Positions 6,139 to 14,219 of a stretch of 42,869 bases of DNA are shown here, one piece after another. Every line of letters starts with the position of its first letter. Within the stretch, counting starts at the first letter, position 1. The stretch lies in assembly GCA_030447725.1 (NCBI GenBank), contig JAUJOQ010000007.1:1-42869 (forward strand), in the 5' to 3' direction. The notes beneath the pieces are model-generated. The model was not told the DNA's origin, ran no database searches, and saw only the letters and a program-made list of their open reading frames with translations. The translations under genes were made by a program, and so were the position numbers. The stretch comes from Thermoleophilaceae bacterium. GTDB taxonomy: Bacteria; Actinomycetota; Thermoleophilia; Solirubrobacterales; Thermoleophilaceae.

Positions 6139-8442
6139 TTAGGCTCGTTTGCGTCGTGTGCGTTCGCAGTTGTCTGCGAGCTTGTCTTCTGGGTCGGCGA
6201 TCACGCTGTCGCGCCCGCGGCCGCAGTCGACGCGGTCGCGCTGGCCGTCGCGGACATCGACGCGGTCGTTGCCGGTGCCGGCGCGGATCACGTCGCGGCC
6301 GGTGCTGGCGGTGATCTGGTCCTTGCCCGAGTTGCCAGACAGCCGGTCGTCGCCCGAGTTGCCGTTGATGCGGTCATCGCCGCGGTCGCCGCGGACCACA
6401 TCGCCCGTGCTGCCGGCGGCGATCACGTCGCGGCCGGCGCCGCCGTTGATGTTGTCGCGGCCACGGCTGCCGACGAGGCGATCGTTGCCAGCCACACCGT
6501 GGAGGCGGTCGTTGCCAAAGCTGGCGAGGATCACGTCATTGCCGGCATCGCCAAAGGCGCGGTCGTTGCCGCGGCCGGCGTCGATGCGGTCCTTGCCGCC
6601 GTTGCCGCGCACCCGGTCATTGCCGGAGCTGCCGCTGATCCGGTCGGCTCCCAGGCCGCCGACGACCAGGTCGCTGCCATCCCCGCCCTGGCCGCGGTCT
6701 GCTCCCGGGCCGAGGTCGATGCAGTCGTTGGCAGCGAGGCCGTCGACGATGTCATTCCCGGTGCCGGCGAAGATCCGGTCGGCCTGAGGCGTGCCGTTGA
6801 TCCGCTCGCCCGCCGCGCTGGCGCGGATCACGTTGGCGGTCAGCGCCGGGCAGCCAGCGAAGGCGTCGATCCCAGCGGGCGTCCCGGTGCCGGTGAGCGC
6901 GACCGTGCGGGTGCCGCCCGGGTCATCCGATGCGATCGCGAGCGTCGCGCTGCGCGGGCCGGTTGCCCTGGGGGAAAAGCGCACGGCGATCTGACAGCTG
7001 GCGTTCTTCGCCAGCCGGCGCCCCGTGCAGCCATCGCCTGCAAGCACGAAGTCGCCCGCGTGCTGCCCGGCGAGCGAGACGGCTGCGATATCGAGCAGAC
7101 CGTCGCCCGTGTTCGTGACCGTCACGCTGCGTGGCGTGCCGATCGTGCCGAGCGCCTGTGAGCCGAAGTCGAGGCTCGTGGCCGACAGGCCCAGCGCCAC
7201 GCTCGTGTTCAACAGCGCAGACACGTTGCCCGAGCTCCCGTTGGCGACGGCGAGGTCTGGATCGCCGTCGGCGTTGAAGTCACCGACCGCGACCGAGAAC
7301 GGGCCGTCGCCGGCCGGGAAGCTCGTCGCCGCACCGAAGCTCGCGCCCGCGCCGCCGAGCAACACCGACGCGTCGTCCGAGGCGGCGTTGGCGACGGCGA
7401 GGTCGCGATCGCCGTCGGCGTTGAAGTCACCGACCGCGACCGAGACCGGGAAGTCGCCGACGGCGAAGCTCGTCGCCGCGCCAAAGCTCGCGCCCGCGCC
7501 GCCGAGCAACACCGACACGTCGTCCGAGGCGGCGTTGGCGACGGCGAGGTCGGGATCGCCGTCGGCGTTGAAGTCGCCGACCGCGACCGAGAACGGGTTG
7601 TCGCCGGCGGCGAAGGTCGTCGCCCCGAAGCTCCCGCCCACGCCGCCGAGCAACACCGACACGTCGTCCGAGTTCCCGTTGGCGACGGCGAGGTCGGGAT
7701 CGCCGTCGGCGTTGAAGTCACCCACCGCAACCGAGCGCGGGGTGTCGCCGACGGCGAAGCTCGTCGCCGCGCCGAAGCTCGCGCCCGCGCCGCCGAGCAA
7801 CACCGACACGTCGTCCGAGAAGAAGCTGGCGACGGCGAGGTCGGGATCGCCGTCGGCGTTGAAGTCACCCACCGCAACCGATTGCGGGAAGTCGCCGACG
7901 GGGAAGTGGGTCGCCGCGCCAAAGCTTCCGCCCGCGCCGCCGAGCAACACCGACACGTCGTCCGAGTTCCCGTTGGCGACGGCGAGGTCGGGATCGCCAT
8001 CGGCGTTGAAGTCACCCACCGCGACCGATTGCGGGCCGTCGCCGGCGGGGAAGCTCGTCGCGGCGCCAAAGCCCCCGCCCGGACCGCCGAGCAACACCGA
8101 CACGCTGTCCGAGTTGAAGTTGGCGACGGCGAGGTCGCGATCGCCATCGGCGTTGAAGTCACCCACCGCGACCGAAACCGAGCCGGGGCCGACTGCAAAC
8201 GGCGAGCCGGCAGCGCCCGCGAAGCTGACCGCCCCCGCCGGCGCGGCCGCCACCAACAGCACGCCAACACCCACCGCGAGCACCGACAGCACGACCGCGG
8301 CGCGGCGTCCCAAGCCGCTCTCGACCGAGCTGTCAGCAATCGGACCGCTCGCGACGGCATGGGGGCTCCCACCGACCACGATGAAGAGCGGCATTGCGCC
8401 TAACGATTGCTGGCGAAGGTCAATCACAAACTTGGCGAACAT
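6139..8442 (-). CDS. Exported FG-GAP / ASH-type / RTX-type repeat protein
   Basis: Predicted 767 residues. The ATG at 8442 (MFAKFVID) was chosen because GGGAGG lies just before it; longer and shorter in-frame starts exist. A hydrophobic export segment spans about residues 46-71. Seven FG-GAP/VCBS-type repeats of 49 residues (SVAVGDFNADGDPDLAVAN...) follow at about 89-420; their acidic DFNADGD loops are typical Ca-binding sites of integrin-like beta-propeller blades. Residues about 430-535 (LSATSLDFGSQALGT to RTVALTGTG) are a choice-of-anchor-D/ASH-type beta-sandwich. The last 200 residues are degenerate RTX-like repeats (GNDRL-G--GNDR) closing with DRVDCGRGRDSVIADPED. No enzyme domain is visible. 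The likely role is a calcium-stabilised cell-surface or secreted adhesin or scaffold, which is inference from domains. Confidence 0.85.
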   Translation of the reverse strand: MFAKFVIDLRQQSLGAMPLFIVVGGSPHAVASGPIADSSVESGLGRRAAVVLSVLAVGVGVLLVAAAPAGAVSFAGAAGSPFAVGPGSVSVAVGDFNADGDRDLAVANFNSDSVSVLLGGPGGGFGAATSFPAGDGPQSVAVGDFNADGDPDLAVANGNSDDVSVLLGGAGGSFGAATHFPVGDFPQSVAVGDFNADGDPDLAVASFFSDDVSVLLGGAGASFGAATSFAVGDTPRSVAVGDFNADGDPDLAVANGNSDDVSVLLGGVGGSFGATTFAAGDNPFSVAVGDFNADGDPDLAVANAASDDVSVLLGGAGASFGAATSFAVGDFPVSVAVGDFNADGDRDLAVANAASDDASVLLGGAGASFGAATSFPAGDGPFSVAVGDFNADGDPDLAVANGSSGNVSALLNTSVALGLSATSLDFGSQALGTIGTPRSVTVTNTGDGLLDIAAVSLAGQHAGDFVLAGDGCTGRRLAKNASCQIAVRFSPRATGPRSATLAIASDDPGGTRTVALTGTGTPAGIDAFAGCPALTANVIRASAAGERINGTPQADRIFAGTGNDIVDGLAANDCIDLGPGADRGQGGDGSDLVVGGLGADRISGSSGNDRVRGNGGKDRIDAGRGNDRAFGDAGNDVILASFGNDRLHGVAGNDRLVGSRGRDNINGGAGRDVIAAGSTGDVVRGDRGDDRINGNSGDDRLSGNSGKDQITASTGRDVIRAGTGNDRVDVRDGQRDRVDCGRGRDSVIADPEDKLADNCERTRRKRA
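7200..8175 (-). repeat. Seven tandem 147-base repeats inside the FG-GAP gene
   Basis: The FG-GAP blades are nearly identical at nucleotide level, with period 147 bases (one copy is 144). Substitutions cluster in two short stretches that alter the residues after LAVA and after FGAATSF. The last copy diverges at its 3-prime end (VSALLNTS). Such homogeneity suggests recent amplification or gene conversion, and makes copy-number change by slippage or recombination likely. It is also a place where short-read assemblies can collapse. Confidence 0.85.
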
Positions 8443-8514
8443 CGCGGCCTCCCACTCGTGGACGGATTCATCTGTGCCCACCGTGGCGCCGGCGCCTCGC
8501 CAGCGCAAACAACA

Positions 8515-8530
8515 TCAGGGCAAGCCCTGA
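8515..8530. promoter_or_regulatory. TCAGGG-N4-CCCTGA hairpin upstream of the FG-GAP protein gene
   Basis: Perfect inverted repeat with loop CAAG, 73 bases upstream of the ATG at 8442 (minus strand). Read on the minus strand it is followed by a GCGCTGGCG, echoing the CGCTGGC after the copy at 2891. Bases 8443-8657 hold no other recognisable gene. Confidence 0.55.
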
Positions 8531-8657
8531 CCCGCTATTGCGGCGTCAAAGCGGCTCTCACCCGGGCTCGATCGTTATCGGATGTCGCGCGAAGCGATGC
8601 GACGAGCCGTCGCCCTCTGTCTAGAGCGGGGGTGCCAGCCGCATCCTGGTCGCGCGG

Positions 8658-8880
8658 TCAGATGCGAAGACCCGCGCTCGCAGGCATCATCGGCGCCCGT
8701 CCGGCATGGACGGCGTCGACGATCTCGGCGCTGTCGATCCCTTGCGGGTAGATCGAGGTCACACGCAGGTTGGCGTGCCCGAGCTGGCGCTGAATCACGT
8801 TCAGCGCACGTTCAGCGGTACCCCCTCGGGCGCCATCTCGACCTGCGTGTGCGTGCCGGAGCTTGCTATCGGTCAGTTGG
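8658..8880 (-). pseudogene. Tyrosine recombinase (phage-type integrase) C-terminal remnant
   Basis: The minus strand reads LRHAHA, then in a second frame VEMAPEGVPLNV, then back in the first frame LNVIQRQLGHANLRVTSIYPQ and EIVDAVHAGRAPMM to the stop at 8658. These are the end of the catalytic domain of tyrosine recombinases: the HxxR-type box, the GH of LGHANL, and the Tyr nucleophile in TSIYPQ. An exact 11-base tandem duplication (CACGTTCAGCG, 8796-8806 and 8807-8817) plus another indel break the frame. Similarity stops at the hairpin repeat at 8883. Clearly dead. Confidence 0.8.
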
Positions 8881-8882
8881 CC

Positions 8883-8898
8883 TCAGGGCTTTCCCTGA
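8883..8898. promoter_or_regulatory. TCAGGG-N4-CCCTGA hairpin upstream of the sialidase-like gene
   Basis: Perfect inverted repeat with loop CTTT, about 236 bases before the ATG at 9134. The sequence after it (GATCACTGGC) resembles that after the copy at 2891. Between here and 9134 I see no gene. A ribosome-binding-site-like AGGAGGG precedes an in-frame ATG at 8999, but that start would bury the signal peptide. Confidence 0.55.
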
Positions 8899-9133
8899 GA
8901 TCACTGGCCACATCGCGGGCGTGCGTCATACACAACGGTAGAGAACCTGGAGCGGCGCCGTCGGTGTCCTCTAAACGACCACAACTAGGAGGGCCCAAAT
9001 GAGCGGGCGGTGGATGGAGGCCGACGAGCGCCGTAGCGGCGCTTGCGGAATCAAGCAGCGGTGTGTAGCCATCCTGCGGGCACGACCATGGGCGCCTAGG
9101 ATCGCCGGCACACCGACTCGGGGGGGAGGATCG

Positions 9134-10819
9134 ATGCGAAGGATCCTGGCAGCGGTGACGCTGCTCGTCCTCGCTGGATGCGCGAGCGCGTCGGCCGCGA
9201 CGCCGGTGACGCTGATGCCGACCGGGCCGAGCGGCGGCGGGGTCGACATCGCCGTCGACGCCTCCGGGCGCGCGCACATCACCGCCTTCGGCCCAAGTGT
9301 GGACGTGGGCGCCGAGCGCGTCGAGCCGGTCAGCTACTGCCAGCTTCCCCGCGGCGGCGCCGGCTGCACCAACGGCGAGACGTTCGTCGGCGCCCAGCCC
9401 GGGGACAAGGACTTCACCTTCGGCCGCCCGCACGTCTTCCTGCCCTCCGCGAGCAACGTCACGGTCTTCCATGAACGCTGCTGTCTCGACCAGACGATGG
9501 TCAACGTGTCCGGCGACGGGGGATCTACGTTCGGGAGCCGGACGATCATCGGCGACCTCAGCGCCAACCCCGACGAGGCCGTCTACGGCCCCGGACCCAG
9601 GATCACCGCGCTCGCCGAGACGGTCACCGCCGGCACGGCCGTCCAGACCGCCCCGGTCAGCGGTCCGCAGGTCACCGGCGAGGCCGACCTGCTCGATGGG
9701 ATCTCGGGCGAGGGGGCGATCGGCCTGGACGCCGAGCAGCGCCCGGTGGCGGTCTTCATCGAGCAGTCCGATCCCCACAAGACCTGGTGGCGCAAGTTCA
9801 CCGGGCCAGTCAGCACCGCGAACATCAACAATGAGGCCAACTGGAGCCCGCCGGTCCTGCTCGCCTCGACCGATCAGCTACCCAGCGGCCCGGCAATGGC
9901 CGGCGGTCCCAACGGGCTCTTCCTCTTCTACGAGATCCCGAGCGCCGGTGGCGACATCGGCTTCGTGCGCAAGTTCACCGGCTCCGCGTTCGGCCCGGCC
10001 GTCAAGGTCACCGAGGCCGGGGACCTCACGGATTTCGACCTCCATCAGGATCCCTCGGGGCGCCTGCACGCGATCTGGGACAACGTCAACGGCGCAAGTC
10101 CACTGCGCTGGTCGACGTCGGTCGACGGGGTCAACTGGACCGCGCCGGTCGACATCCACCGCGAATCGGGCCACCTCGGCGCGCGCGTCGCCGCTGCGGC
10201 GGACGGCCGCGGCTTCGCCGTCTGGGACGGGGGCTCGAACGCCGTCGCGGTACCGCTGGAGGCGCTCCCGCCCGGGGGCGGCCCCGGTGGCGGCACCGGT
10301 GGCGGGACCGGTGGCGGCCCGGACACCAGTTCCCCGACGATCACGAGCCCGAAGATCGGCGATGACACGCTGCTGCCCGGCCAGGGCACGAAGTTCACCT
10401 TCAACTCGAGCGAGGCGGGCCGGGCCGTGCTGGCCTTCGAAAAGCGGGTGAAGGGCCTCAAGCTGAAGAAGAACGGCAGGTTGCGCTGCCTCCGATCGAC
10501 GAGGGAGCGGCTGAGGAAGCTGCGCAGGGTGCTCGCCAACAAGCCGGCCATCAGGCGGCTGAGCGGGAAGGCGCGCACGCGCAAGCTCGCCCAGCTCGTG
10601 CGCAAGCGCCGCTGCAGGGCCTTCAAGAGGGTCGGCGCGATCCGCCAGCAGGTCAGCCCGGGACGCAACGAGATCAGCTTCACCGGGCGGCTGGCCGGGA
10701 GGAAGCTGAGCCCCGGCATCTATCGCGCACGCTTGACCGTGACCGACCTCGCCGGCAACGTCTCGGTGCGGCGCACGGTCAAGTTCAGGGTCATCTCGAA
10801 AAAGGGCAGGCGCGGTTAG
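9134..10819 (+). CDS. Secreted sialidase-like beta-propeller protein
   Basis: Predicted 561 residues. The ATG at 9134 was chosen because GGGGGGAGGA lies just upstream and the protein then starts with a signal (MRRILAAVTLLVLAGCASASA). LAGC could be a lipobox, or cleavage could follow ASA. Residues about 20-370 contain repeated DASGR-H---WD and WSTSVDG-NWT motifs, as in BNR/Asp-box sialidase-like propellers, but no sialidase Arg triad can be assigned. A Pro/Gly linker at about 375-395 leads to a C-terminal domain. That domain has a Lys/Arg-rich helix segment (about 440-500) and a beta-sandwich (PGRNEISFTG, SPGIYRARLTVTDLAGNVS) common at the ends of secreted actinobacterial proteins. The enzymatic role is unproven; it may only bind. 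Confidence 0.75.
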   Translation: MRRILAAVTLLVLAGCASASAATPVTLMPTGPSGGGVDIAVDASGRAHITAFGPSVDVGAERVEPVSYCQLPRGGAGCTNGETFVGAQPGDKDFTFGRPHVFLPSASNVTVFHERCCLDQTMVNVSGDGGSTFGSRTIIGDLSANPDEAVYGPGPRITALAETVTAGTAVQTAPVSGPQVTGEADLLDGISGEGAIGLDAEQRPVAVFIEQSDPHKTWWRKFTGPVSTANINNEANWSPPVLLASTDQLPSGPAMAGGPNGLFLFYEIPSAGGDIGFVRKFTGSAFGPAVKVTEAGDLTDFDLHQDPSGRLHAIWDNVNGASPLRWSTSVDGVNWTAPVDIHRESGHLGARVAAAADGRGFAVWDGGSNAVAVPLEALPPGGGPGGGTGGGTGGGPDTSSPTITSPKIGDDTLLPGQGTKFTFNSSEAGRAVLAFEKRVKGLKLKKNGRLRCLRSTRERLRKLRRVLANKPAIRRLSGKARTRKLAQLVRKRRCRAFKRVGAIRQQVSPGRNEISFTGRLAGRKLSPGIYRARLTVTDLAGNVSVRRTVKFRVISKKGRRG

Positions 10820-11069
10820 GCGAAGGGTGACCATGAAGCTCAGGCGCACGGCCGCCGAGGCGATCGCGGACTTCCAGGTGCCCGGCCCTTGTCTGCACAC
10901 AGGCCGTCAGTGCCCGCGACGCCCGGCGGACTTGGCGCTTTACTTAGACCAGAGGAGACAGCGATCACAACCGCATCCGCCACAGCCACCACCCGCCGTT
11001 CGCGGTCGCGCCGGGGCTCGCCGCTCATGCCCCGACAGTTGCCCCCGGTCGCGAGTTAGGCATCCCAGG

Positions 11070-11090
11070 CACGCACCCTCCGGGTGCGTG
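11070..11090. terminator. Stable hairpin, probable factor-independent-like terminator
   Basis: CACGCACCC and GGGTGCGTG form a perfect 9-base stem with a 3-base loop. It lies 250 bases after the secreted propeller gene and before the IS110-type remnant. There is no T-run, as is common in high-GC actinobacteria. Bases 10820-11226 otherwise hold only this hairpin and the repeat at 11164. Confidence 0.5.
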
Positions 11091-11163
11091 GGAGTCGGCA
11101 TAGCCTCCTCGCGGAGTGGGCCCCTCCCAAAAGGAGGCCTCAGTGGGATTGCTCCACGCCGTC

Positions 11164-11185
11164 CGCTCTTTAAACGAGCGCTCGA
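11164..11185. repeat. 22-base repeat with TTAAACGAGCGCTCGA core, copy 2
   Basis: Matches 2788-2809 with one mismatch. It stands about 40 bases outside the downstream end of the IS110-type remnant. See copy 1 for possible meanings. Confidence 0.5.
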
Positions 11186-11226
11186 CGGATGGAGTCAAGT
11201 GGGGGAGGTCACGGTCTTTCGGGCTG

Positions 11227-11895
11227 TCAGTCCGCGACTGCTGTGCGGTAGTCGTCTTCGATCTCCTTTGCCCGGGCTTGCTCGATTGCCCATTGCTTCG
11301 GGTTGTCGGGCCTTGCGGGGCCGTTGTGCCCGCGCGGGTTTGAGCGCTTCGGGGCGCCGGCGGCGAGCTCGAGCTTGCGTAGCTTGCGGAAGGTCAGCGC
11401 CGGGCGCTCGTAGAGGTCCTGCTCCTTTGTCAGCAGCTGCCAGGCGAGCCAGAGCAGCTTGCGCGCGACGGCGACCGTTGCGATCTTGCTGCCGCGCCTT
11501 GAGCGCACGCGCTGTCTGAATGCGCGCAGCGGGCCGGGTGAGCGCATCGTGGCGTGCGCCGCCTCACAGAGCACGTGGCGCGCCGAGGAAGAGCCCTGCT
11601 TTGAGGATATGGCCGTGCTGGATCGGCGAGACGCCGGACTGGCGGCTGCGCGGATCAAGGCCGACATAGCCGACGAGGGTGGCGCGGAGAGGGGAAGCGC
11701 TTGATGTCGCCGATCGTTGCCATCAGCGTCGCCGCTGTCGTCACGTCGACGCCCGGGATCGTCATCAGCCGGCGGATCTCGGCGTTCTCGACGGCGTAGC
11801 GCGCGATCTCCTTGTCGACGAGCGCGATCTCGCTCGTCAGGAAGTCGGCCTCGCGCAGACAGCCCTCGAGCAAGCGGCCTGCCCATACCTGCGTT
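11227..11895 (-). pseudogene. IS110-family transposase remnant
   Basis: On the minus strand three frames in turn give the C-terminal Transposase_20 (IS116/IS110/IS902) half. The first is LLEGCLREADFLTSEIALVD with IPGVDVTTAATLMATIGDIKRF. Next comes LVGYVGLDPRSRQSGVSPIQ. The last is SSARHVLCEAAHATMRSPGP with IATVAVARKLLWLAWQLLT and LRKLELAAG, to the stop at 11227. At least two frameshifts separate them, and the N-terminal DEDD catalytic domain is absent beyond about 11895. IS110 elements lack long inverted repeats, so the original ends cannot be located by eye. Bases 11896-12032 show nothing recognisable. Confidence 0.8.
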
Positions 11896-12032
11896 CTCCC
11901 AGAGAGCCCCTGTTCCGGTACTCCGGACGCTACGAGCGCCGTCAGCCGAACTACCGGGGGCCTCCAGTGAGAAAGATTTCATGCCCGATAAGGTGCGTTA
12001 CGTAAACCTGGATGCGCGAGCCGAAGGGCTAC

Positions 12033-12899
12033 TCATCCTCCGAGCGAGGCCGCGGCGTAGGCGTTCGAGGTGATGTCACACCAGATCACGACCGAGCGGA
12101 TCCGGTCGAGCGCGCCGGCGGGGATGCGGTAGTTCATCGAGCCTGTCGTCGCCTTCAGGAAGACGATGTCCTCGAACGGAGCCTCGGCCACTTGCTCGGT
12201 GCTCGTGGGACGCTCGAGCTCGCTGAAGCGGATCTCTAGGTCGACGTTGGGAGTGGCATAGAAGCGGTCGAGGCGCAGGCTGATCGACCCGTCGCTGGCG
12301 CGGTAGAGCTTGACCATGCCCTCGCCTTGCTCATCGATGTCATAGAACTTGCCGCTGTTGACCATCCGCGCATTGGGTCCGGTCATCTCAGGCGCAGGTG
12401 CCTCGATCAGCGGGACGTCGACCTGTTCCTCGACTTGAGCCACCCAGCGCCCCTCCGTCTGCACGCCGAGCTGAAACGTCCCGGTTTGGACGGACAAACC
12501 TTCACCGCGGTGTGGACAGGCGTCAGTTTCGGCTACCTCGTGGCCTTCGTCCTCCCCCGACGGCCGCTGCGGCTGGATCGTGAGATCCCCCCGCTCGCAC
12601 CGCCACTTCACTCGCCACTGAAGAGCGCTCGGATCCAGCTCGAATGCAGCAGTGGTACGGGGTCCCTCTCCTTCGAAGCGCTTGACGGGCCGCCAGTAGG
12701 GCTGTGATTTGCGAACGCTCTGGGCGGACCCGGCCGGGGCGTTCTGATCAACAGGGGTGAAGGCGCCGGCCTGGGTCTTAGTCGCGGGCGGGGCAAGGCG
12801 GTCCCTGATCCCGAAGAAGCCGCCGCCGTAGATGGCGCTGGCGGCCATGATCAAGAGGATGAACGCCCCCAGCGATGCGCGTACGGTCTGCCGGCTCAT
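12033..12899 (-). CDS. Membrane-anchored DM13-domain protein
   Basis: Predicted 288 residues. An N-terminal hydrophobic helix (about 8-30, LGAFILLIMAASAIYGGGFF) anchors it, facing outward. The middle region (about 60-165) is unrecognised and contains several Cys. Residues about 180-288 match the DM13 domain: SGKFYDIDEQGEG, LRLDRFYATPNVDLEIRFS, FLKATTGSMNYRIP, then RSVVIWCDITSNAYAAASL. DM13 domains have a conserved Cys in the VVIWC motif and have been proposed to take part in electron transfer; that role is family knowledge, not shown here. Its ATG overlaps the stop of the permease gene (ATGA), so the two are translated together and probably act together at the membrane. Confidence 0.8.
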   Translation of the reverse strand: MSRQTVRASLGAFILLIMAASAIYGGGFFGIRDRLAPPATKTQAGAFTPVDQNAPAGSAQSVRKSQPYWRPVKRFEGEGPRTTAAFELDPSALQWRVKWRCERGDLTIQPQRPSGEDEGHEVAETDACPHRGEGLSVQTGTFQLGVQTEGRWVAQVEEQVDVPLIEAPAPEMTGPNARMVNSGKFYDIDEQGEGMVKLYRASDGSISLRLDRFYATPNVDLEIRFSELERPTSTEQVAEAPFEDIVFLKATTGSMNYRIPAGALDRIRSVVIWCDITSNAYAAASLGG

Positions 12900-14050
12900 A
12901 CGGTGCCCACCACCAGGCCCGCGATGAGGCCGCCCGCAAGAGTGCCGAGGAGCAGCAGCCCGGGCGAGCGCCAGCCGAGCTCGCGCCGGGTCACGCTCAG
13001 GGTCACGAGCCCCGCGGAGGGGGCGGTCACCAGCAGCGCGGTAGCCGGCCCGACGTCGAGGCCGAGAGCCAACACGCCCAGCACGAGCGGCACTTCGAAC
13101 AGGGTGGGAAGCTGGATCAGAGTGCCAAGCGCGGCCGCTGCGCCTATCGCCAACAATTCAGAGCCAACCGCGTCCGAGAGGCCCTGGGGCGGCGCGAAGG
13201 CGAACACAGCGCCAACCGCGAACGTGCCGACGGCCATCGCCGGAACAAGGCGAATCGCGTGGTCGATCGACGTGCGCCACCACTCGAGCAACCCGTCCTT
13301 GATCGCTGCTCCCCAGCCATCGCGGGTGGGAGTCTCGACCGAGTGCTCGATCGAGACAGCCGCCGCCAGCGCCGCATCGGTCTCGGCGGCCGGCACCGCA
13401 CATGTGACAGCGCCGCGGTGATGGAGCCGCGCTATCAGCGGCACGAGTGCAAAGATCATCAGCAACCCGAACACGACGCGCGAAACGCCCATCTGGATCG
13501 GCATCAAGAGAAAGATGGCGAGGATCCCGACCGGATTGAAAAGGGCAGAGCCAAGGATCATCCCGAAGGTCGCCTCGAGGCGGGCTCCGGCGCGGTAGAG
13601 GCCAAGCGACACCGGCGCCGAGCATGCGCTGCACATAAAGAGGGGAAGCCCCATCCCTCCGCCCACCCCCGCCGCCATGGCCCCCGGCTTGGCCACCAGC
13701 GACTTCAGCCGAACGGCCGGCGAGAGCGCAGTGACGGCGGCGCCTCCGAGCAGGATCGCGAAGAACATGCCTACTGCGTTGGCATCCCAGAGGTTGACTC
13801 CGTATGCCACCCAGCGCAGAGCGTCGGGGAACGAGGCGGGATCGAGCACCTGGGAGAACGTAGAACGCCCCGCGCCCGAGGCCTCTCGATCGAGCGTGGG
13901 GACCTTCTCGAGCACCGCCGGCAGACGCGTCTGGGTCAAGAACAAGACGAGGACGCCCATAAAGATGGTGGCGCCAACCAGCGCTCTCTTGTTCGCGACC
14001 CGAATCGCCGTTCGCTCGGGAAGCGGATCTATCTTGGCTACCTCCGCCAT
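12896..14050 (-). CDS. Predicted permease, ArsP/DUF318 (YraQ-like) superfamily
   Basis: Predicted 384-residue integral membrane protein with about 8-10 hydrophobic helices and a cytoplasmic-looking central loop. The motif GGGMGLPLFMCSACSAPVSLGL near residues 128-150 resembles the Cys-containing helix breaks of the DUF318/ArsP permeases, which export organoarsenicals or have unknown substrates. A second similar inverted half appears near PTLFEVPLVLG. The ATG at 14050 is preceded by AGGTGGG, though the spacing is short. It is first in a two-gene operon with the DM13 protein. The Cys pair in the pore-like motif and the DM13 partner suggest a metal, metalloid or redox-linked substrate; that is inference. 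Confidence 0.75.
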   Translation of the reverse strand: MAEVAKIDPLPERTAIRVANKRALVGATIFMGVLVLFLTQTRLPAVLEKVPTLDREASGAGRSTFSQVLDPASFPDALRWVAYGVNLWDANAVGMFFAILLGGAAVTALSPAVRLKSLVAKPGAMAAGVGGGMGLPLFMCSACSAPVSLGLYRAGARLEATFGMILGSALFNPVGILAIFLLMPIQMGVSRVVFGLLMIFALVPLIARLHHRGAVTCAVPAAETDAALAAAVSIEHSVETPTRDGWGAAIKDGLLEWWRTSIDHAIRLVPAMAVGTFAVGAVFAFAPPQGLSDAVGSELLAIGAAAALGTLIQLPTLFEVPLVLGVLALGLDVGPATALLVTAPSAGLVTLSVTRRELGWRSPGLLLLGTLAGGLIAGLVVGTV

Positions 14051-14219
14051 CCCACCTAGCTATAGCAGCGCGCGCCCGCTTCGACGGCGTCTTGGCACGG
14101 CTGGTCCTTGGGATGGCGCCGCCGTCGCAGGTAGCGCGAAGACGGTATCGGTCATAACAGCGTCCAACCACCAAGGAGACCGCCCTTTCCAGGGTTCGCA
14201 GTCCAGCGGTTCCGAGTCG

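Noticed and set aside
7200..8175. Regular repeats considered as a CRISPR array
   Set aside because: The 147-base period encodes FG-GAP blades in frame; there are no short spacers and no cas genes.
7025..8530. Long plus-strand open frames opposite the FG-GAP gene
   Set aside because: They are Pro/Ser/Ala-rich mirror images of the repeats with no family likeness; the minus frame has clear domains, a signal segment and a ribosome binding site.
8999..9133. Upstream ATG at 8999 with AGGAGGG as start of the sialidase-like protein
   Set aside because: It would place 45 non-hydrophobic residues before the signal peptide; the ATG at 9134 also has a strong ribosome binding site.
12875..14059. 394-codon plus-strand frame opposite the permease
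   Set aside because: Its translation is His/Arg/Glu-rich low-complexity sequence; the minus strand encodes a clear membrane protein.
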